Positions 42,551 through 52,809 of a stretch of 64,000 bases of DNA are shown one piece after another (position 1 is the stretch's first letter; the number at the start of each line of letters is the position of its first letter). The position numbers and the translations under genes are program-made. The notes under the pieces were generated by a model. The model saw only the letters and a program-made list of their open reading frames with translations, ran no database searches and was not told the origin of the DNA. The DNA lies in contig NSJX01000052.1 of NCBI GenBank assembly GCA_002286715.1, positions 1 through 64,000 of the forward strand. Reading direction: 5' to 3'. This stretch comes from Dentipellis sp. KUC8613 (Eukaryota; Basidiomycota; Agaricomycetes; Russulales; Hericiaceae).

Positions 42551-45050
42551 ATGTTGCTCTCACCGCCAACGTCATCAACCACCACCCACTACGACTTTCG
42601 GTCCCCTGGAAGCCCATCACAATCCGCATCAGGCTCACCACCATCTTCATCACCCCGCTCGCACCTCCATGTCGCACCTCACGGCTCTTTCTCGGACCTC
42701 CACGACGCATCCATGTCTCTTGCGGCACTCACCGCGTCGCCGACCACATTCGGGCCCCCGCTAGTCTCCCCCATCTCTTCATCGAACTCGAAAACCGCAG
42801 CATTTTTCGCGAGTCCTTTCTCCGACCCGCCTGTGCCGCCGTCGACGCCCTCGTCCTCGAAATCGAAGACGGACGCATTTTTTTCCACGTCCTTCTCCGC
42901 GTTGCCAACCCCGCTCCCGTCGAGCAGCAAGTTTGAGCTGACTCCGTTAGACAACTCGGCGACCAAGTCAAATCCCCCGCCGCCTCTGACGCGCTCGCGG
43001 ACGGCCGACTTCTTCAGTAGTCCCTCCCCGAGGCCTACGCCACATCCTTCACCCCTCGCTCTTACCCACTCGCTCCCCGGCGCAAACGCGGACGGCCCTG
43101 CCCCACCCGCGCCTCCCCGCTCTCTCACCGCATCATTCTTTTCAGCGCCTTCTGAGAGCAAGCCCGATCCGCCACCCAGTCTCCGATCGGTGTCATCAAT
43201 AGCATCCATTGCATCCTCCACGTTCCCCTCCCCCACTGAGTCCTCATTCTCTTCCCATGATCCTCAGGACCGCAAGGCGCGGCTCCCGCCTCTAGCGCGC
43301 CTCTTCCCTTCGCGGTACAACTCTATCGCGCGCTCAGAAGACTCGGACCATGACTTTACGTCCTCGCCATCACCCCGCGTCCGGGACTTTGTTGAGCTCG
43401 AGGTCGACGGGGGGCAACCGTCCGGCCGCTCCCCGCGGTCCGCCATGATCGAGGTCGCATCACCGTCAAATACCGCGGTTTTCCCATCAACTCCCACCGC
43501 GCCTGAAAGCGAGACGCACGTTCATGCGGCCCCATCAAACGTATTCAGGACCGGCAGCATTGTACGTCCAGCGCTCGGTGATCAGTGCGTCGGACATGAA
43601 TATGAACTTCTGCAACTTATTGGTCACGGCGCGTTCAGCCGCGTATGGAAGGCGCAGGATAAGAGTAAGGGCAAAGATAACGCGGGCGAGGGGGCTTTAG
43701 TCGCGGTGAAGATGGTCGCACGCAGTGTGGGCAATAGCGGAAAGAGTAGAGAAAGGGACCGAATGCGGGCGAGCTTCGTCAGGGAGGTGGAGATCCTGAT
43801 GGTATGTTCCCCTTCTCCCATGTGTCGCTGAAGAATTTTTCTCAGACAGTTGCGTCTGCACAGCGTCTCTCTAGCCCCGCACCCCACCCGTCTATCCCGT
43901 TCATAGTCGCATCGTTCACAATTCCGTCACATCATGTGCTAGTGCTCCCCCTTATTCCCGGTGGCGAGCTCCTGTCTGTCATCAACTCTGACGAACAGCA
44001 CGCCCGCATGACGGAGGGCTTTGTCAAGCGGGCTTGGGAGGAGCTCGCAGGCGCCGTGCAGTGGATGCATAGCAAGAACGTGGTGCACCGCGACATCAAA
44101 CTGGAGAGTGCGTATCCGTCCGCGGTCCTTATCGTGGCCATCCACGCCACCTTCTGTGAACTGACACTTCATTCACAGACATCCTCCTAACGAGCAACCC
44201 GCTATCGTCGCCGGATCCCTCCCTTCCGCCGCCCGGCGAGCCTCTTATCAAGCTCACCGACTTCGGCCTCGCGCGCGTCATCGACCCCGCCGATCCGTGG
44301 CTGATCACCCGATGCGGCTCTGAGTCGTACGCCGCGCCCGAGCTCATCATCGCCGGCACCGTCTCGGGCTCGTCCGATTTCCTCGATGAGGACCAGGACG
44401 AGGCACCCGCATGGGAAGTCTACCTATCCCGAGCGCCGAGCGACGCGACAACGACGCACACGCACACCGGCGCCGGGTCGTCCCGCAGCACGATAATGGA
44501 CTTCCGAACAGAGCAGCCCTCACCGGTCCAGGCGGTGACGCCGCGGAGGGAGGGCGCCTACGACGGCCGCGAGACGGACGCGTGGGCGCTCGGCGTCGTG
44601 CTGTTCGCGCTCGTGACCCGCCGGCTGCCGTTCGAGCCGCCCTCGGAGTCCGCGTCGCAGGTGCGGGACGGGAGCCGGGAGCGCGGGGAGGCGCAGAGGA
44701 AGCGGGAGCGCAGGGCGTGGCTGATGCGCATTGCGAGGGGCGAGTGGTCGTGGCCGGAGGACGCGGATTTGTACCAGGTGCACCACACTGACAACGACGC
44801 AGATGAGGATGCCCCGCCGTCGCCGGTTGAGGCGGAGGGTGGGCATGATGACCTCGATGGCTCGGAGAGTATCGCGTCGCTTGAGGGCGAGGACGTCGGC
44901 CCGTCGGTCATGCGTGTGACCGGCACCGGGCTGGCGCTGCTCCCGCATGTCCGCCATGTCGTGGAGCGGCTGCTCGTGCGCAATCCGCGCAAGAGGGCGA
45001 CTGTTGCCGAGGTCGTGGGCGGGTGGGAGACGCCGCAAAATGTGTCATAA
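42551..45050 (+). CDS. Ser/Thr protein kinase with long disordered N-terminus
   Basis: Exons 42551-43801, 43864-44107 and 44179-45050 join to 788 residues. The first 340 residues are Ser/Pro-rich and disordered, with recurring AFFASPFSDP / ADFFSSPSPRP-type units. The kinase domain starts at YELLQLIGHGAFSRVWKAQD (Gly loop). It has the ATP-anchoring Lys in LVAVKMVAR, a Glu in FVREVEILM, the catalytic loop VVHRDIKLENILL, DFG in LTDFGLARVI, and the activation segment CGSESYAAPELI, so it should be active. About 75 residues with acidic and Thr/His-rich sequence separate APE from DAWALGVVLFALVTRRLPFE; this insertion is unusual. Another acidic insert precedes the last helix (HVVERLLVRNPRKRATVAEV). 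CAMK-like by motif; pathway unknown. Confidence 0.88.
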
Positions 45051-45264
45051 CGAACGTCGGTGGGTGGCAGACACGTCTCGTATCCTCTGCAGCCGACACC
45101 GCATCACAAACATCTATCCCTCCCTCTATTCATTGGATCGCGTCTCGCGTCTCTTTTTCTCCCCGGTTCAAGTCGGCTGTGGCTCCTTTCTCGGGTTGCC
45201 CGTGTGCATAATTGGCATCCTGTTCAAACTCCTATCTGTGTCCATGTCTGTGTGTCCTCATCAC

Positions 45265-45284
45265 CATAACATAACATAACATAC
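45265..45284 (+). repeat. (CATAA)n microsatellite
   Basis: Three to four CATAA units in the probable 3' UTR of the kinase gene; a short TATCA repeat follows at 45311-45327. Confidence 0.6.
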
Positions 45285-46495
45285 TGTACGTCCTGTTCTA
45301 CTCATAGCATTATCATATCATATCATACACTCCCTCTACCCCCGCATTTCGCATTTCTTTTTCCGCAGGTGCCAGTTTTTGGAGTAATCTTCGCTCGGTC
45401 CCCACCCCCACCCTCGCCCCTCGCTTCTCGTCTCGTCTCCCGTCTCCCACCTCCACGTAGCATATCGCCTCTGATTCTTTTTATTATTGGTTATTGCTGT
45501 TGTTCTGGTACCCCCGCCGTGACTCGTGATCGTGACTGCGTACGTCTATGCGCCTCCCCCCCACCGCTCGATGTTTGTTTTATAGATGCAATTGCAATGC
45601 GTGGTAAAGTAGTCAAATAGATGATGTAGATTAAGTTTGTTGCAATGCGATTTGGCTTTTCTGATTCGTGGGTGGGCTGGTGGGGGTGGGGGTTTGGAAT
45701 ATCATGTGGTGAGTGGCTTTTGCGTGTTGCTCCGGTTGGTTGACATTTTTCATCAGAATCCGACTTGCCGTTGTCGATGCTAGAATCGAATGGGCAAGAC
45801 GGGGTGCTCAGAGTCAAAGGCGATTTTTCTACAATCACAGACCATCCATCGCCCTCAACATCGCCCCCAACGTCGCCCCCCGAATCGAGAGTTGGTTGCA
45901 TCGCAACTATAAAGCGCGATATACGGCAGCGGAGCCGGTCCATCCTTTATTTAATTGGATGGCCTACGGATGTGGCTTCTGTTCGGCAGCCAGCAGAAAA
46001 ACCCCGTATCGAGTAGCAGACATCAACAATTGCTGGACTTCTTTGCATCCCCGGTCCTTTCTTGTTACATCGCATCTTTATCGATCCTATCGCAACCTTG
46101 ACCATGCTGGATGTGAAGTCTTCTACAGGTCTCGTGAGGCTGCTTTCTGCCAAATGCAGGACATCCGAGTTTGTTCGTCGTCTGAGGTCGCTGCTACGCT
46201 TCACTTATCGAGTATGACGCTGACGACCCGATATGTGTAGCAACAGGTCTCCTAGGTCTAATCCTAGTAATTTTACGGCTGAAGGATGACATTTTGAAGG
46301 CTGGCGCGACTTTTGGTCGGCCGCCATGATAATTCTTTACTCATTCAAGTTTCTAGACACAAGCCTTCGTTAGCAGGTGAAAGTCATCGCATTGAGAACG
46401 GAGACACGATTGGCTTAGCGCGATCATCTACTTCAAGCACAGAAAACGCAACGCTGGGTTGACTTTTGGTCTTTTTTTATCCCCCCCTCATGCCT

Positions 46496-46659
46496 TTATC
46501 GGTCTCATCGCGGCCCTATTCATAAGAGCTCGAGGATGCAAAGCGTCAGATGGACACCTTTCACATTGGCAGATATAGCATAGATGAACATTGATGTGAC
46601 CTGCTCGTCGAAGTTATCGGAGTCTGCGAACATGCGCTCCGCCCCATCGTCCTTGATAA
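46496..46659. promoter_or_regulatory. Three GATA-type sites upstream of oxidase 2
   Basis: HGATAR matches at 46496-46501 (minus), 46614-46619 (minus) and 46654-46659 (plus), all within 275 bases of the start codon. GATA factors of the AreA/Nit2 type control nitrogen-scavenging genes in fungi, which would suit an amino-acid oxidase. Three short sites can also occur by chance. Confidence 0.3.
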
Positions 46660-46770
46660 AAGAACAAACCTCCCCTCTCGTACAGCTAGCGCTCCGCGGC
46701 TCCTGTGCTGTGAAAGTTCTTCCTGGCGTCTCGTTCCATCGTCTGTCTCGCCCCGCTCTCTCATTCGACC

Positions 46771-48750
46771 ATGTCCACCGGATCCGACCTCTTTGATTTA
46801 CCCGTCCTACGGCATGGGATCTCTTTACAGGATCACACTGCATCCATCAGCGACCTCGCTGCCAACTATGTCGTCCAATGCGCCATCGACAAGCTCGACA
46901 CCGAGGCACGCGGGCCCGACCAAGGACCCCCCCTCCCTCGACCCGACATCGAACCCGAACCTGAGCCGGAACCGCTTGACGGCGTTGAGACCGTCGGCAT
47001 TATTGGTGCTGGCGTGGCTGGTCTCTATGCGGCGATGATCTTGCAGGACCTCGGCATCGAGTACGAGATCCTCGAGGCCAACGACCGGATCGGGGGCCGC
47101 ATCTTCACGCACCGGTTCAATGGGGAGGCTGGACGCCACGCGCCAAGGAACACACCCGAACGGTATGACTACTTCGACGTCGGTGCTATGCGTTTCCCCG
47201 ACATCCCCTTCATGAGCCGTGTCTTTGACCTCTTCAAAAGTATCCGGGTCGATGATCTGCTAGTCGATTATCATCTTGGTGTAGGCAACAACCTTTCTTA
47301 CTACAACACACGCCCACCCTTACGGAAGAGCGACATCCGGCCATCTAGCGATCCCTTCCGCGTTTCCATCGCCAGAGGCGGCACGGTCCCCGAACGCTAT
47401 GCTCTTGCGGGTACGCAGCCATGGATCTCGAAGACGTTCGATCCTTTCAGGAATCTCTTTCGCGAGGCGTTTGACGGTCATGAAGGACAGGATCGCCTTC
47501 GTGCGTTCGAAAAGGCATGGAAGGTGTTGATGAAGCAGGACCACCATACAACGCGCGGGTACATGCAGAGTCAGAAGGAGGATCAAGAGCCGTTCCCGGA
47601 GCCGGTGGTCAATTGGCTGGAGACGTTCCACGCTGGGACAGGCGGGTATAATTATGCCTTTACTGAAAGCGTCATAGTACGTGTTGAATCAAGTGTTGAG
47701 TCAAATTCTGAGTAGCGTTGACTTTATGTTCCTCTGCAGAGCAGTCTCAACTTCGACTGGCCCTGGCCTCAACTGGATCCCCCTGTCATCCCAAATGCCC
47801 AGCAAACCAAGTGGTACTGCATCGACGGGGGCTCGGATCACATCGTCTACAAGATGGCGGAAACTCTTGAGTCAAAGCCGATTCTCAAGCAGCGTGTCAC
47901 CAAGATGGAGAGGCGGAGCAACCAAATTGTGGTGGAGGGCGTCGACACCGGGGGCGTCAGGCAATGGAAACGACGCTATGGCCATGTCATCTGCACCGTA
48001 CCCCTCGGCTGCCTGGGTGCAATCGATACCGACGGCCTCGACTTGCTCTACAACCACAAGCAGGCCATTCGCGCGCTGCAGTATCACTCGTCCACCAAGA
48101 TTGGTATCAAGTTTAAGGAGCGCTGGTGGGAAAAGCGAGGAGTCATACCGACGGGCCCGATCCGCGGTGGACAGTCGAGTACGGACACGCCGATTCGCAC
48201 TTGCGTGTATCCTTCTTACGGGCTGGACACGCGGGACGCGCCAGGGGTGTTGATCGCAAGCTACACGACGGCGCAGGATTCGCGGCGTATCGGTGTCCTT
48301 GCACAGGAGAAGGGCAGTGTCGCCGGTGAGATGCTCCTCGAGCAGACGCTAGACGAGCTCGCGAAGATGCACGGCATGTCGAAGAAGCAGTTCGGGCCCG
48401 TCAAGGACTATTTTCCACATAACTGGGACATGGATATCTTTGCGCGCGGTGCGTTCGCGCATTATGGCCCTGGGCAGTTTGGCGCACCGGGCGACGATGG
48501 GAGGCTTTTTGCCAGCATCAAGACGCCCGCCGCGAAGGGCAGGTTTCATATTGCTGGAGAGGCGACATCGGTGCACCATGCGTGGGTCTTGGGCGCGTTG
48601 AATTCGGCCTGGCGTGCGGTGCATGGTGTGCTGCTAAAGTCTCACCAGGACAAGGAGAGCATTTTTATCCAGCGATGGAAAATTCCGGACGAGGAGAACA
48701 CGACTAGTTTGGCGAAGTTGATGATCCTGGCAGAAACGGGTGTTATGTGA
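46771..48750 (+). CDS. L-amino-acid-oxidase-like flavoenzyme 2 (intact copy)
   Basis: FAD-dependent amine oxidase; expected to deaminate L-amino acids with release of ammonia and hydrogen peroxide. Two exons (46771-47676, 47740-48750) give 638 residues with no defect. Order: conserved N-terminal cap [20 protein letters not shown], an acidic Glu/Pro linker, the dinucleotide-binding motif [33 protein letters not shown], the [20 protein letters not shown] block, the [10 protein letters not shown] segment, then after the intron [19 protein letters not shown] and [19 protein letters not shown]. The C-terminal FAD loop is [20 protein letters not shown]. No signal peptide, so probably cytosolic. The single intron sits at the same codon boundary as in copies 1 and 3. 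Substrate range is unknown. Confidence 0.92.
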
Positions 48751-49054
48751 GCTTACTTGAGCAGCGTATGATTTTTGCGTCTATTACGAAATTTTGGCAC
48801 AAATAAAAGATTAAACCAATGCGCAGTAGATTCTTGCCATTGAATTACCCGTCGATAGACGGTGTGAGTGCACTGCAGGGAGCTTGACAGCGCCCGGCGC
48901 CTAAGACTCGGCATTGTGGGATTTCGAGCTCCGACACCCAAACAAGCACCAAACAAGCCGCCTCTGTGTCCGCGCGCGTCGTTGACGTCGGCCAGCTCAC
49001 CACACCACACAGCGACGAGAGCACAATCCGCTCATTTCATCTAATTCTTCTACC
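48751..49054. other. Short intergenic region, oxidase 2 / VPH1
   Basis: Oxidase 2 terminator region, with an AATAAA string near 48802, and VPH1 promoter. Confidence 0.45.
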
Positions 49055-52000
49055 ATGGCGGCTCGGGTAGACAATGACTACCCTAGCCTATTTCGTGCGT
49101 CCATCGTCTTACCGTAGCCCGATCACAGCCGCTTATACAGGATATCAGGCTCGGAGACGATGAGCCTGGTTCAGCTCTTCGTCCCTACCGAAGTTGCGCA
49201 CGACACGGTCGCCGAGCTCGGCGAGCTTGGAAATGTGCAATTCAAAGACGTATGTACACTTCCTACGCGGACTGTGACGCCCCGCCGCTGACGCTGCTGC
49301 GCAGTTGAACCCCGACGTGAACCCGTTCCAGCGGTCGTTCATCGGCGAGATTCGACGCGTCGACGAGATGGCGCGCCGCGTGCGCTTCTTTGCGTCGCAG
49401 ATTGAGAAGGAGAAGGACAAGATCCCCGTGCGCCCGCTGTACGACTCGGCGCCGCTCATCACGGTTGGCCCGCGCGCGGCGCAGACGATGGACGACCTTG
49501 ATGTCACGCTGTCGGAGCATGAGAGCAGGCTCGCGCAGATGAATGAGAGCTATGAGCTTCTCAGCTCGCGCTTGCGGGAGCTTGTGGAGGCGAGGCATGT
49601 TCTGCGAGAGACCGCCGTTTTCTTCGACCGGGTGAGCCTGCTTTCAATTTGTAATTTGATGCTTCCTCATAAGCGTTTGATGTAGGCGGAAAGCAATCAG
49701 TCCGATATTCGCACCTCGTTCGACGACAGTTCAGCTCCTCTGTTGCAGCATGATGACCGCGAGAATCAGTTCTCTGCCTCGAACGTCCAATTCGATCTTG
49801 AGTGAGTTCAACTCCGTTTATAGGTGTCGAATGTATGCTCAATACTCGAGTCAATAGGTTTGTTGCTGGCACCATCGAGCGTGCGCGTCTGCCGACTTTC
49901 GAGCGCGTTCTCTGGCGTGTCCTCCGTGGTAACCTGTACATGAACCACACCGACATTGCTGAGCCCTTTGTCGACCCGGCGACTGGCACCGAGACGCGCA
50001 AGAATGTCTTCATCATCTTCGCGCACGGCGACGCCCTCCTAGCCAAGATCCGGAAGGTCGCGGAGTCCATGGGCGCTACCCTCTTTCCGATTGACGCCAA
50101 CGCCGACAAGCGCGTTGAGTCACTCCGCGAGATCAACGGGCGCATCGAGGACCTGGAGATGGTGCTCTACAACACTGGTTCTACGCGGCGCACGGAGTTG
50201 GCCAAGATTGGCGAGAACCTTTCGAGCTGGCAGGATGTTGTGCGCAAGGAGAAGATGATTTACGAGACGCTGAACTTCTTCAATTACGATGTGCGGCGCA
50301 AGACCCTCATTGCCGAGGGTTGGTGTCCGTCACGGGATATCACCAGGATCCAGCTTGCTCTACGGCATGCTACGGTAAGCGTCTATATATTCTGTTGTGA
50401 TTGGAGTCTTATGCATATTGGACGCCAGGAGGAGTCCGGAACTAGCGTGCCCCCCATTTTGCACGAGCTCCGCACCAACAAGACTCCACCCACGTTCCAG
50501 CGCACCAACAAGTTCACCGAGGCGTTCCAGACGATCATGGACAGTTACGGCATTGCGACTTACCAGGAGGTCAACCCTGGTCTGTTCGCTGTCGTCACGT
50601 TCCCGTTCTTGTTTGCGGTCATGTTCGGCGACATTGGACACGGTCTGATCGTGTTCTGCGCTGCTTTGTTCATGATCTTGTCCGAGCGCAAGCTGGCAAG
50701 GGCGGACTTGGGGGAGATCTTCGGAACATTCTTCTAGTAAGCAGCTCCCTCGCTCCGCTACCGAATAGCTGACTTACGTCCATGTCCACGCAGTGGCCGT
50801 TACATTATCCTCCTCATGGGGCTCTTCTCCATCTATACTGGTTTCATCTACAACGATGTCTTCTCCAAGACGCTGAATCTGTTCTCATCCGGATGGACGC
50901 TGCCTGAGGGTAACGGCACGGTCACTGGCATTCCCAATGGGCGTGTCTATCTGATTGGATTGGATCCTGCGTGGCACGGAGCTGACAATGCCTTGATCTT
51001 CACGAACTCCTACAAGATGAAGATGTCTATCGTGTTGGGTGTTATCCACGTACGGTTCTCGCTTATCACGATGAAGTGCCGGCTGACAGTGGTTTCAGAT
51101 GACCTTTGCCCTGAGCCTGCAGCTGCCCAACCACCTTCATTTCAAGCGCCCCCTTGAGATCTGGTGCAACTTCGTCCCCCAGATGATCTTCCTGCAGTCC
51201 ATTTTTGGATATCTTACGATCTGTATCCTTTACAAATGGATCGTGGACTGGTCGAAGTCGCCTATCCCGCCGCCTTCGCTTCTGAACATGCTTATTAACA
51301 TGTTCTTGTCGCCCGGTACGATCACAGAAGGCGACACTAGGCTGTACGCGGGTCAGGGCTTCGTGCAGGTCGTGCTTCTGCTCCTCGCGTTCATCTGTGT
51401 CCCGTGGATGCTCTGCGTGAAGCCGTATATCCAATACAAGGAGATGAAGAAGACTCAGGGACAGGGATACATCAACCTGGGCAACGGCAACGGCCTCGAC
51501 GACGAGGCGCCGCGTCGGAGCGAAGATCTGGAAGGTGAGGAAGAGGGAAATGGAAGGGCGATCGCCGAAGAGCAGGACGAAGAACATGTAGGCGGCTTCC
51601 TCGTGCTACTTATCGATCTTGAACTCATGCCTGTTTGCCTGCAGGAGCACCACGACTTTGGCGAGGTGGTTATCCACCAGGTCATCCACACCATCGAGTT
51701 CTGCCTGGGATGCATCTCGCACACGGCGTCGTACCTGCGTCTGTGGGCGCTCTCGCTCGCGCACGCGCAGCTGTCGGAGGTGCTCTGGGACATGACCCTC
51801 GCCAACGTGTTGGGGATGACTGGCATTATCGGCGTGGTCGCTAAGATAATCATCTTTGCGCTGTGGTTCATACTAACGGTGTTCATCCTGTGCATCATGG
51901 AGGTGCGTGTCCGCTCTTTGCGCACCCGATCGTGCTTCGCGGGACGGATCGCGCATGCTGATATTCATCTCCGGCGATAGGGGCTGTCTGCGTTCCTGCA

Positions 52001-52176
52001 CGCGCTGCGTCTGCACTGGGTGGAGGCCAACAGCAAGCACTACGAGGGCGCTGGCTATGTACGTGTTTCGCCGCTTCTGAGTCCCGTGGCCGCAATGCGG
52101 AGACACATGCTGATGAACGTTTTGATGTTGCCAGCAATTCATGCCGCTCAGCTTTGCGAATGCGGAGGAGAGTTAG
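49055..52176 (+). CDS. VPH1: V-type proton ATPase subunit a
   Basis: Large membrane subunit of the V0 sector that forms the proton half-channels of the vacuolar/Golgi ATPase. The first exon (49055-49094) encodes [13 protein letters not shown] and joins to [20 protein letters not shown]. The cytosolic half continues with [20 protein letters not shown] and the long helical [19 protein letters not shown] segment. The membrane half has [20 protein letters not shown], the [20 protein letters not shown] loop, and the helix [20 protein letters not shown] with the essential Arg of the proton path. The end reads [20 protein letters not shown] then SFANAEES. About 830 residues in eight or more exons. 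One subunit-a gene is usual in filamentous fungi, so it probably serves both Golgi and vacuole. Confidence 0.95.
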
Positions 52177-52514
52177 GACGTCCGTCTAGATTAGACAGAG
52201 TAGTGGCTCTTCGGACTACGCGGACTGTAGGTAACATTGGCTGCGGCCAAAGACTGCCAATAGTTGTAGCTTGTGCTATTGCCGGAGTGCCGCTCTGGCA
52301 CAGATCGTAAGCGCTTGCACACGTCGGGGACATGCTGGCAGTGCTCGGTGGCAGCATGGTCCGAGCCTGAGGCGTGTGGGGTAAAGGGCCCTTGTTTCCC
52401 CGCATCGGTAAGCGGGTGGCTGTGGCGACGCCTGTGGCTTGATCTGGTACGTTCTGGGTGGCGCGCCGGCATCTGCCGCCCGGCTTTTTAGAAGTCCGCC
52501 TGGTCTGCGGACGA

Positions 52515-52520
52515 TATAAA
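52515..52520 (+). promoter_or_regulatory. TATA box of eEF3
   Basis: TATAAA followed by a long C/T-rich leader (tttcacctttccatccctttccttctttctcc), the usual arrangement for a highly transcribed translation-factor gene. Confidence 0.55.
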
Positions 52521-52730
52521 CACTCGACTCCCTCGGCGACGCCTCTTTTTTCACCTTTCCATCCCTTTCCTTCTTTCTCCTAGAGGTCCGTGTAGCCCCT
52601 GTCCCGCTCCCGTCCCTCCTGCTCACCTCACAACACAGGCCCCGGCCACCTATAGATTTTAGAGGGTTCATTGTCCTTGTCGCCTTTGTTTGCGGATCAT
52701 AGACAAATTTTCAATCATCACGTCTCCCAA

Positions 52731-52800
52731 GGTGCGCTCTCAGGCTCTTGGTCGCCGGCGCTCCCCCACGTCTAACCCGATCTTTTCCCGATTTCTGCAG
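52731..52800 (+). other. Probable 5'-UTR intron of eEF3
   Basis: A donor-like gtgcgc after CCAAG and an acceptor-like tttctgcag nine bases before the start codon suggest an intron of about 70 nt in the leader. Leader introns are common in strongly expressed fungal translation genes. RNA evidence is lacking here. Confidence 0.45.
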
Positions 52801-52809
52801 ATCACAGAA

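Larger units (their letters stand above)
45051..46770. other. Intergenic, 1.7 kb, kinase 3' region and oxidase 2 promoter
   Basis: The first 600 bases are T/C-rich with ACATA and TATCA microsatellites. The rest has no convincing ATG-initiated coding block. Three CGATAA/TGATAA sites lie in the last 275 bases. Confidence 0.45.
52177..52809. other. Intergenic, VPH1 3' region and eEF3 promoter/leader
   Basis: Holds a TATA element and a probable 5'-UTR intron of eEF3 (listed separately). Confidence 0.5.

Noticed and set aside
45713..46240. 175-codon plus-strand frame upstream of oxidase 2
   Set aside because: Opens at GTG, has no early ATG, mixed composition and no recognisable family; treated as intergenic.
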